From Christensenella sp. UBA1260 (GTDB lineage: Bacteria > Bacillota > Clostridia > Christensenellales > CAG-917): DNA of 11,896 nt. This document shows positions 5,548-11,473 of this stretch, in pieces. Made by a program: the position numbers and the translations under genes. The notes under the pieces were generated by a model. The model saw only the letters and a list, made by a program, of their open reading frames with translations. It ran no database searches and was not told the DNA's origin. The stretch covers positions 1 to 11,896 of the forward strand of contig DBVQ01000065.1 of NCBI GenBank assembly GCA_002308155.1. Reading direction: 5' to 3'. Positions within the stretch are counted from its first letter, which is position 1. Each line of letters starts with the position of its first letter.

Positions 5548-6758
5548 GAGTTTGTGTGGTGGGCGCAGGCGCGGCAGGAGCGGTCGCATCAATATTTTTG
5601 GCGAGGGGAGGCGCGGACGTCGTCCTCGTTGAAAAGAACGAAAAAATAGGCAAAAAGCTCTACATAACCGGCAAAGGGCGTTGCAATCTCACAAACGACT
5701 GTGAAGTGCAGGAGTTTTTGAAAAACGTTGTGCATGGCGAAAAGTTTTTGCGCTCGGCACTCTATTCCTTTACGCCGCAGGACACTATGGAGCTATTTGA
5801 GGGCTTGGGTGTTCCGCTCATGACTGAGAGAGGAAACAGAGTCTTCCCGCTCTCCGAAAAGTCCAGTGATATCATCCGCGCGCTTGCAAACGAGATTGTA
5901 AATCTCGGCATAGATTTGAAACTCAATACTGAAGTCAAAGAAATCCGCAAAAAAAGCGATAGTTTTGAGGTTTTGACGCCTTGGGACAAAATCGTATGCG
6001 ACAAAGTTGTCGTTGCAACCGGCGGCATAAGTTATGCGTCAACTGGTTCAACGGGCGACGGATACAAGTTTGCAAAGGGCTTTGGGCACGATATCGTTGA
6101 GCCAAAGCAGGCCCTTTGTCCGCTCATAGTTGCCGAAAATGTCTCATCGCTTCAAGGAATATCCTTGAAAAACGTAAGTTTGAGCGCTTATGACGAAAAC
6201 GGCAAAGTGATTTGCAGTGAGTTTGGCGAAATGATGTTTACGGATAGGGGAATAACAGGTCCAATCGTGCTCACTACTTCGTCGCTTGTGAACAGAAAGA
6301 GCAAGGTTAAACTATCCGTTGACTTAAAACCCGCGCTTGACGAAAAGACTTTGGGTGCAAGAATACTCAGAGACTTTGACGAAAGGAAAAATCAAGACCT
6401 CAAAAACGTGACGAGAGCATTGCTTCCTGAAAGACTAAATCTCTACGTGTTAAAGTGCGCCGGACTCAAAGAGTCCAAAAAGGTCAATGAAGTGACAAAA
6501 GAGGAGCGAAAAGCCCTTGTTGACACAGTCAAAGACCTTCAATTTACGCTTTCGGGGCTTGCACCGTTTACGGAGGCAGTGGTCACATCGGGCGGCGTTT
6601 CGCTCAAAGATTTGAAACCGACAGGCGAGAGCAGGCTTGCAAACGGACTGTATTTCGTGGGCGAAACCGTGGATATTGATGCTTTAACTGGTGGATTCAA
6701 CTTGCAACTCGCGTTTGCGACCGCAGTCGCATGTGCAAGAGACATCTTGAAAGCATAA
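5544..6758 (+). CDS. NAD(P)/FAD-dependent oxidoreductase, HI0933/YhiN (BaiN/RdsA) family
   Basis: This 404-residue protein belongs to the HI0933-like flavoproteins (COG2081). It has an N-terminal dinucleotide-binding motif VVGAGAAG (5-12), an acidic residue at the end of the second strand (VEKNEKIGKKLYITGKG) and the family hallmark GRCNLTN (45-51). A second FAD-contact segment VVATGG lies near residues 156-161, and the C-terminal GGFNLQLAFATAVACARDI stretch closes the flavin site. One clostridial member was named BaiN for bile-acid reduction, but most members have no established substrate, so I leave the symbol blank. Translation starts at GTG 5544, which overlaps the surE stop as GTGA; family alignment supports this start directly at MRVCVVGAGAAG. 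The gene commonly sits between rluB and cmk in Clostridia. Confidence 0.9.
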   Translation: MRVCVVGAGAAGAVASIFLARGGADVVLVEKNEKIGKKLYITGKGRCNLTNDCEVQEFLKNVVHGEKFLRSALYSFTPQDTMELFEGLGVPLMTERGNRVFPLSEKSSDIIRALANEIVNLGIDLKLNTEVKEIRKKSDSFEVLTPWDKIVCDKVVVATGGISYASTGSTGDGYKFAKGFGHDIVEPKQALCPLIVAENVSSLQGISLKNVSLSAYDENGKVICSEFGEMMFTDRGITGPIVLTTSSLVNRKSKVKLSVDLKPALDEKTLGARILRDFDERKNQDLKNVTRALLPERLNLYVLKCAGLKESKKVNEVTKEERKALVDTVKDLQFTLSGLAPFTEAVVTSGGVSLKDLKPTGESRLANGLYFVGETVDIDALTGGFNLQLAFATAVACARDILKA

Positions 6759-6764
6759 ATACAC

Positions 6765-6779
6765 TGGCACACAGTGCCA
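6765..6779 (+). other. Small hairpin between the flavoprotein gene and cmk-plsC
   Basis: TGGCAC (6765-6770) and GTGCCA (6774-6779) pair across an ACA loop. An alternative CACTG/CAGTG pairing (6762-6766 with 6772-6776) overlaps it. No T tract follows, and I see no good promoter in the 64-bp gap, so readthrough into cmk-plsC is likely. The element may be a weak attenuator or processing site. Confidence 0.3.
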
Positions 6780-6822
6780 AACAAATGGAAAATAATTTTT
6801 GTAATCTCTTTGGAGGGTACGC

Positions 6823-8256
6823 ATGATTAATATAGCAATTGATGGTCCTGCCGGTGCAGGAAAGAGCACGATCGCAAAGGCTGTTGCAAAGAGCCTGAAA
6901 ATCATTTATTTGGATACAGGTGCTATGTATCGTGCTACAGCATATTTTGCTTTGCAAAATAATATTGCTGTAAATGATGCTGATGCAGTGTCTAAAATGT
7001 TTGAAAACTTCAACATGGACATAGTGTATGAGAATGGTGCTCAACAAATCTTAGTTAATGGGATCAATACAACACCATATCTTCGTGAACACTATATGTC
7101 AAAAGCAGCAAGTGATATTTCAGCACTTCCAGTTGTTAGATATAAGATGGTGGATTTGCAACGTGAGTTTGCTAAAACTCATGATGTTGTTTTGGATGGC
7201 AGAGATATTGGTACTTTCGTGCTTCCAGATGCAAACTGCAAGTTCTTTATGACAGCAACACCAGAGGAAAGAGCTAATAGACGTTACAAAGAACTCCTTG
7301 AAAAAGGGCAGGAAGTCGATTATGACACACTTCTCAAAGACATCATACAAAGAGACTACAATGACTCCCATCGTGAAGTAGCGCCTCTTAAACAGGCTGA
7401 CGATGCAATTTTGCTCGATACAACCAACATGACAATAGATGAAGTTATTGAAGCTGTCAAAAAAGTCGTTGAAGAAAAAGTATCTAAAGAAGAGAAGAGT
7501 GATGACGCTCCAGGTGAATTGAAATCTTTTGGTACTCCAAGTAGCGAGATGCCAGAAAAAACATTGAAACGCATCAAGACATATTATAAGCCAGAAAAGT
7601 CTTTTAGACTTTATAGATTCCTTCGTGTTATTTTGCGTCCACTTCAATGCATGTTGTGGCCAACAAAAGTAATTAACAAAGAAAATGCATTCAAGATTGA
7701 TGGCGGTTTGTATCTTTGCAATCACTATTCAACCTTTGATTCATTGATTCCTATTTTCACGATGTTCAAAAAGGAAGCACATATTCTTGCTAAGTATGAA
7801 TTATTTATCAACCCACTTGCTGGCGGTATTCTTCATAAGATGGGTGCAATTCCTGTACGTCGTGGCGAAGCAGATACAGATGCTGTTAAAGCAGTTCTTA
7901 AAGTCCTTAAAGACGATAAAAAACTATTGATGTACCCAGAGGGTACAAGAAATAAAGAAGGCTCACAAGAAATGGCTGAATTAAAGACAGGTGCAGCTAG
8001 ATTTGCTATCAAGACAAAGAAGCCAATTGTACCTATGGTTTATTATAAGCCGACAAAGACATGCCACAAGAATTATCTCTATGTTGGCGAGCCATTTACT
8101 CTTGAAGAGTTTTATGGAGCAAAATCCAGTGAAGAGTATCATGCAGCTACAGAAGTTATAAGAGAGCATTTTGATGCTGCACGTGAAGGTGTCAACGCTT
8201 ACGTTGAGAGTTTGCACAAAAAGAAATCTAAAAAGAGCGATAAAGAAAGCAAGTGA
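6823..8256 (+). CDS. cmk/plsC: Cytidylate kinase fused to 1-acyl-glycerol-3-phosphate acyltransferase (Cmk-PlsC)
   Basis: The 477-residue product joins two enzymes. Residues 1-218 are a (d)CMP kinase with the P-loop GPAGAGKST (8-16), YLDTGAMYR (29-37) and the nucleotide-binding DGRDIG (125-130). It phosphorylates CMP and dCMP to the diphosphates. Residues about 219-258 form a charged linker. Residues about 259-465 are a PlsC/LPLAT acyltransferase that converts lysophosphatidate to phosphatidate at the membrane: HX4D motif H301-YSTF-D306, GAIPVRRGEAD (341-351), YPEGTR (371-376) and KPIVPMVYY (400-408). The tail is lysine-rich. A strong GGAGG (6812-6816) precedes ATG 6823. There is no frameshift or stop between the halves and no convincing internal ribosome binding site for the PlsC half. 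The stop overlaps the next gene's GTG start as GTGA. Separate adjacent cmk and plsC genes are the common arrangement. Confidence 0.95.
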   Translation: MINIAIDGPAGAGKSTIAKAVAKSLKIIYLDTGAMYRATAYFALQNNIAVNDADAVSKMFENFNMDIVYENGAQQILVNGINTTPYLREHYMSKAASDISALPVVRYKMVDLQREFAKTHDVVLDGRDIGTFVLPDANCKFFMTATPEERANRRYKELLEKGQEVDYDTLLKDIIQRDYNDSHREVAPLKQADDAILLDTTNMTIDEVIEAVKKVVEEKVSKEEKSDDAPGELKSFGTPSSEMPEKTLKRIKTYYKPEKSFRLYRFLRVILRPLQCMLWPTKVINKENAFKIDGGLYLCNHYSTFDSLIPIFTMFKKEAHILAKYELFINPLAGGILHKMGAIPVRRGEADTDAVKAVLKVLKDDKKLLMYPEGTRNKEGSQEMAELKTGAARFAIKTKKPIVPMVYYKPTKTCHKNYLYVGEPFTLEEFYGAKSSEEYHAATEVIREHFDAAREGVNAYVESLHKKKSKKSDKESK

Positions 8257-10592
8257 GAGTAATTGTTGCTAAACATGCGGGCTTCTGCGGTGGGGTAAAA
8301 TCCGCTGTTGACAAAGCCTTAAAACTTGCCGAAGAACACGGTAAAATCTACACCTTAGGAGAACTTGTTCATAATGAACTTGTCACTGAAAAACTAGCAT
8401 CTAACGGTGTCTTTTGCCATAATCCTGATAATTTTGATGATTTAAAATCTGGCGATATTGTACTAATTCGTGCACATGGTATCGAGAGAGAAAAAGAGCA
8501 AGAACTCATAGCAAAAGGAGTGACTCTTTTCGATGCTACATGTCCCGTTGTTAAGCACAATCAGAAGATTGCTGAAGAAAGAGCAAATTTAGGTGAGTAT
8601 GTCATCATTATCGGAGATAAGAAACATGATGAAGTTGTCGGTCTAAAGAGCTATGCAGGTAATCGCTCACTTGTTTTAGGCGAAGATGAAGTTGATCATT
8701 TTCTAGAACTTCTTGCAAATGTTGACAATTCAACAGCGGATAGTTGTGATGAGATAAAAAATTCGTTAGTCGGGCAAAATGTATTTGCAATCTTGTTCCA
8801 AACGACGATTTTGGCTGAAAAATACCAAAAAATAGCGGAAAAATTCAAAAATTTTGAAAAAAACAGCGAAAAAACGTTTGGCATTTTTAATACTATTTGC
8901 TATACTACTACAGAACGACAAGAAGAGGCGCGCGCTCTCGCAGGCGCATCCCAGGCGCTAATTGTGCTTGGAAGTGCGACCAGCGCGAACACTAGAAGAC
9001 TTGTTCAAGTTGCTAAAGAAATTAATTCTCGCACCTATTTCGTTCACAATGAGGAGGAGGCAAAAAACCTTCTCCCAGAGATCAAAGATATTCAATGTGT
9101 ATCAATCGCAGCAGGAGCATCAACTCCGCCATGGTTGATACGGGAGGTAACAAAGTATATGAGTGAAACTCAAAAAAAAGCACAAGAAACTGAAGTGAAA
9201 CAAGAGGCAACACTTCAAGAAGCAAAAGAACCACAAACAATGGATGAACTTATGAAGTCCACTCCAAACGCTGGTTTTATCAATTACAAACCAGGTAAGC
9301 GTGTAACAGGTAAGGTTATCTTCGCAGACGAAAACGGCATTCACGTTGCAATTGGCGGCAAGAAAGATGGTTTCATCGACAAAGAAGAAGCATCTCTCGA
9401 TGGCAGCTACAATCCTGCAGATTACAAACCAGAAGCTGAACTCCAAGCAATCATCCTTTCAGTTGGCAAAGACAATGTCTTGCTTTCTAAAAAGCAAATA
9501 GACGAAGTTGTTGCACAAGAGGAAGAAGCAGAGAAGGCTCTCCAAGCAGGTGAATTCACATTGCAAATGACAGAAGTCGTTAAAGGTGGTCTCCGTGGTA
9601 AACTCGGCAAATACACAGTATTTGTTCCAGCAAGCCAAATCAGAATTGGTTACGTCAGCAACCTTGAAGATTACAAGGGCAAAACACTTCGCTTGACACT
9701 TATGCCACAAAAAGAAAAAGTTGCAGCAGAAGGTGAAGAAGTTGAAGCACAAGAAGATAAGCCACAAAAGAAGTCAAGATATCTCTTCGCTTCTCAAAGA
9801 ATTATTCTCGAGAGAGAAAAGAAAGAGAAAGAAGACTTGTTCTGGAATAACATCCACGTACATGATATCGTAACTGGTAAAGTTAAGAGATTTACAGCTT
9901 TTGGCGCATTCGTAAGTGTTAGAGGTTTTGATTGCCTTGCTCACATCTCCGAACTCAGCTGGAATAAGATCACAGATCCTGCAAAAGTTTTGAAGATTGG
10001 TGAAAGCTATGATTTCGTTGTTCTTAAGATGGACAGAGATACAGGCAAGATTTCCCTTGGTTATAAGCAACTCCAAAAGAAACCTTATGAAGTAGCAGCA
10101 GAGAAGTTCCCAGTTGGTACAATCATTAAGGGTAAAGTTGAAAGAATCTTCCCATATGGCGCATTCATTTCAATTGATGACGGTGTTGATGGTCTTGTTC
10201 ACGTTTCTCAAATTTCTCATAACTGGATCAAAGATGCAAACGAAGCATTGACAGTTGGTCAAGAAGTCGAAGCAAAGATTATTGGCTTTGATGATAATCG
10301 TATCACACTTTCAATCAAAGAATTGCTCCCAGTTCCAGAAGAAGCACCAGCTCCAGAAGGAGAAGCTCCAGCACAAGAAGCATCCGACGAAGAGAAGGCT
10401 GCAAAGAGAGCTGCAAGAGCAAAGAAATTCGAACAAAAAGTCTCAGATGGCGAAGGCAAGAAAGAACGTCGCAGTTCAAAGAAGGAAGCTTCTTCCGAAC
10501 CAAAGGAATGGGTTTCTGGAAGCAGCAATGCAACTCTTGGCGACTTGCTTGGTAGCTTGAATCTTGATCTCGAAGACGAGAAGAAAGACTAA
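8253..10592 (+). CDS. ispH/rpsA: 4-hydroxy-3-methylbut-2-enyl diphosphate reductase fused to ribosomal protein S1 (IspH-S1)
   Basis: Residues 1-302 are IspH, the iron-sulfur enzyme that makes IPP and DMAPP at the end of the MEP pathway. The three cluster cysteines are C12 (GFCGGV), C97 (DATCPVVK) and C216 (NTICYTTTERQ). His41, His75, His125 and Glu127 occupy the substrate site. Residues 303-779 are ribosomal protein S1 with four OB-fold repeats: about 347-414, a divergent second (432-520), 535-605 (AFGAFV) and 620-690 (PYGAFI). A low-complexity charged tail follows and ends in ATLGDLLGSL (760-769). Four repeats match Firmicutes S1. The GTG start at 8253 overlaps the cmk-plsC stop. Fused IspH-S1 proteins are known in Clostridia. 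An internal ATG at 9159 with a ribosome binding site may give free S1. IspH carries about 16 extra residues around 150-175. Confidence 0.95.
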   Translation: MRVIVAKHAGFCGGVKSAVDKALKLAEEHGKIYTLGELVHNELVTEKLASNGVFCHNPDNFDDLKSGDIVLIRAHGIEREKEQELIAKGVTLFDATCPVVKHNQKIAEERANLGEYVIIIGDKKHDEVVGLKSYAGNRSLVLGEDEVDHFLELLANVDNSTADSCDEIKNSLVGQNVFAILFQTTILAEKYQKIAEKFKNFEKNSEKTFGIFNTICYTTTERQEEARALAGASQALIVLGSATSANTRRLVQVAKEINSRTYFVHNEEEAKNLLPEIKDIQCVSIAAGASTPPWLIREVTKYMSETQKKAQETEVKQEATLQEAKEPQTMDELMKSTPNAGFINYKPGKRVTGKVIFADENGIHVAIGGKKDGFIDKEEASLDGSYNPADYKPEAELQAIILSVGKDNVLLSKKQIDEVVAQEEEAEKALQAGEFTLQMTEVVKGGLRGKLGKYTVFVPASQIRIGYVSNLEDYKGKTLRLTLMPQKEKVAAEGEEVEAQEDKPQKKSRYLFASQRIILEREKKEKEDLFWNNIHVHDIVTGKVKRFTAFGAFVSVRGFDCLAHISELSWNKITDPAKVLKIGESYDFVVLKMDRDTGKISLGYKQLQKKPYEVAAEKFPVGTIIKGKVERIFPYGAFISIDDGVDGLVHVSQISHNWIKDANEALTVGQEVEAKIIGFDDNRITLSIKELLPVPEEAPAPEGEAPAQEASDEEKAAKRAARAKKFEQKVSDGEGKKERRSSKKEASSEPKEWVSGSSNATLGDLLGSLNLDLEDEKKD
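9142..9161 (+). promoter_or_regulatory. Candidate internal ribosome binding site and start for free S1
   Basis: Inside the fusion gene, GGGAGGT (9142-9148) lies 11 nt before an in-frame ATG at 9159. That ATG is residue 303 and opens MSETQKKAQE, exactly where IspH ends and the S1 leader begins. Initiation here would give a 477-residue stand-alone S1. The spacing is slightly long, and the codons CGG-GAG-GTA also encode the IspH C-terminal Arg-Glu-Val, so the motif could be coincidental. Confidence 0.4.
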
Positions 10593-10621
10593 TTTGAGTT
10601 TCACATTGAATATAAAACAAC

Positions 10622-10646
10622 AAATCCGCTCTAAGAGCGGATTTTT
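10622..10646 (+). terminator. Intrinsic terminator after ispH-rpsA
   Basis: A perfect 10-bp stem (AAATCCGCTC, 10622-10631, with GAGCGGATTT, 10635-10644) with a TAA loop ends in five T (10642-10646). It lies 29 bp after the fusion-gene stop and closes the plus-strand unit. Confidence 0.9.
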
Positions 10647-10665
10647 GTGTACTTATAAGTATATT

Positions 10666-10692
10666 AAAAGCACCAATTTTTGGTGCTTTTTT
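10666..10692. terminator. Bidirectional terminator between ispH-rpsA and rnhA
   Basis: A perfect 11-bp stem (AAAAGCACCAA, 10666-10676, with TTGGTGCTTTT, 10680-10690) has a TTT loop. It is followed by T on the plus strand (to 10692), and on the minus strand its far arm ends in TTTT. It serves the convergent rnhA gene, whose stop codon (10691-10693) abuts the stem, and backs up the preceding plus-strand terminator. Confidence 0.85.
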
Positions 10693-11185
10693 ATTGTTCG
10701 TCTTTTGGCTCGTCAGGAAGCGAAATAACAGGTGGTAATGTCTTTTGCAAATCTTTATATGCTTTAACTGCTAACTTGTCACAACGGTTATTAAGCTCGT
10801 TATCTGAGTGTCCTTTAACTTTGACGAAAGATACTTCATGGATTTGCATTAAAGAGAGAAGTTCTTTCCAAAGATCTACATTTTTAACGTCATCTTTTCC
10901 AGCAGTTCTCCAACCACGCATTACCCAGCCTTCAATCCAGTTTTGTAGGAAAGGTTCGACAGAGTAGGCGCTATCACTATAAACTGTTACTATACAAGGC
11001 TCTTTAAGCATTTGAAGACCTTTAATAATGGCTGTTAGTTCCATTCTATTATTAGTTGTGGATTCTTCAGCGCCTGAAATCTCTTTTTGATGGTTTTTAT
11101 ATAGTAAAACAGCTGCCCAACCGCCAGCACCAGGATTACCGGAACATGCTCCGTCTGTATAGATTTCTACAACTTTTTTTGCCAT
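10691..11185 (-). CDS. rnhA: Ribonuclease HI
   Basis: RNase HI cleaves the RNA strand of RNA-DNA hybrids, removing R-loops and primers in the cytoplasm. The 164-residue protein carries the full active site: Asp11 in YTDGACSGNPG (9-19), Glu49 in NNRMELTA (45-52), Asp71 in YSDSAY (69-74), and His126 and Asp136 in KVKGHSDNELNNRCDKLA (122-139). The basic handle region (about 80-100, NWIEGWVMRGWRTAGK) is present, as in the E. coli-type enzyme. About 20 proline- and acid-rich residues follow the fold. The gene is convergent with ispH-rpsA and shares a bidirectional terminator with it. No Shine-Dalgarno sequence precedes the ATG at 11185. A candidate promoter lies so close that the mRNA may begin at the start codon. 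Confidence 0.95.
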   Translation of the reverse strand: MAKKVVEIYTDGACSGNPGAGGWAAVLLYKNHQKEISGAEESTTNNRMELTAIIKGLQMLKEPCIVTVYSDSAYSVEPFLQNWIEGWVMRGWRTAGKDDVKNVDLWKELLSLMQIHEVSFVKVKGHSDNELNNRCDKLAVKAYKDLQKTLPPVISLPDEPKDEQ

Positions 11186-11191
11186 ATTTAT

Positions 11192-11220
11192 ATTGTATAG
11201 GAAATAGAGAAGAATTGCAA
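11192..11220 (-). promoter_or_regulatory. Candidate promoter of rnhA (leaderless geometry)
   Basis: On the minus strand, TTGCAA (11220-11215, four of six) is followed by a 17-nt spacer and TACAAT (11197-11192, five of six). Only 6 nt separate the -10 box from the rnhA ATG, so transcription would start at or next to the A of the ATG. This agrees with the absence of a ribosome binding site. Confidence 0.5.
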
Positions 11221-11271
11221 ATAATATTTTTTCTTATTAGGCCAAAATATTGCTAAAAATCAAATAAGTGT

Positions 11272-11300
11272 TTGACTATTGAATGTTTGCTTGCTATAAT
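11272..11300 (+). promoter_or_regulatory. Promoter of tRNA-Trp
   Basis: TTGACT (11272-11277, five of six) is followed by a 17-nt spacer and a perfect TATAAT (11295-11300), with a TGC just before it that adds an extended -10 element. Transcription should start near 11307, about 12 nt before the mature tRNA. This is the best promoter in the window, as expected for a stable RNA gene. It is divergent from the rnhA promoter; the AT-rich bases between them (11221-11271) hold nothing I can name. Confidence 0.85.
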
Positions 11301-11318
11301 AACAAAGCAATAAAATTT

Positions 11319-11393
11319 AGGGGAGTGGCTCAACGGTAGAGCAACGGTCTCCAAAACCGTCGGTTGCGTGTTCGAATCGCGTCTCCCCTGCCA
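11319..11393 (+). tRNA. tRNA-Trp (anticodon CCA)
   Basis: A full cloverleaf can be folded. The acceptor stem AGGGGAG (11319-11325) pairs with CTCCCCT (11383-11389). The D stem is GCTC/GAGC (11328-11331, 11339-11342). The anticodon stem ACGGT/ACCGT (11344-11348, 11356-11360) holds the loop CTCCAAA with anticodon CCA at 11351-11353. The T stem GCGTG/CGCGT carries the loop TTCGAAT (11371-11377). The discriminator base is G11390, the tryptophan identity base, and the 3' CCA (11391-11393) is encoded. Anticodon CCA reads UGG, and UGA is used as a stop in this window (for example scpB, surE). Confidence 0.97.
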
Positions 11394-11421
11394 GAAGAGC
11401 ACTCCTTTAGGAGTGTTCTTC
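11394..11421 (+). terminator. Long hairpin abutting the tRNA 3' end
   Basis: GAAGAGCACTCC (11394-11405) pairs with GGAGTGTTCTTC (11410-11421) in a 12-bp stem with one G-T pair and a TTTA loop. It begins at the base right after the encoded CCA. The following GAATTTATTG is only a weak T-rich tail. It may be a poor terminator backed up by the next hairpin, or a barrier and guide for 3' processing. Confidence 0.6.
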
Positions 11422-11437
11422 GAATTTATTGCATAAA

Positions 11438-11472
11438 AAAAAGACTTGCGAACTGCAAGTCTTTTTAATTTT
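11438..11472. terminator. Bidirectional terminator between tRNA-Trp and the membrane-protein gene
   Basis: AAAAAGACTTGC (11438-11449) pairs with GCAAGTCTTTTT (11455-11466), a 12-bp stem with a GAACT loop. The plus strand continues as CTTTTTAATTTT, and on the minus strand the stem is followed by a run of eight T (11442-11435, partly within the stem). It ends plus-strand tRNA transcription and the minus-strand gene that stops at 11474. Confidence 0.88.
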
Positions 11473-11473
11473 G

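Noticed and set aside
7530..7551. Internal start for a separate PlsC at Met243 (7549)
   Set aside because: Only a poor GTAGCGAG precedes it, with no usable SD, so I see no support for separate PlsC production.
7120..7725. Minus-strand open frame of 201 codons opposite cmk-plsC
   Set aside because: It is the antisense of the conserved Cmk and PlsC coding region, with a Phe/Cys/Ile-rich composition and no family signature.
11223..11251. Inverted repeat AATATTTT/AAAATATT between the rnhA and tRNA promoters
   Set aside because: Eight A/T bases separated by 13 nt in very AT-rich DNA are expected by chance; it could be an operator, but nothing else supports it.
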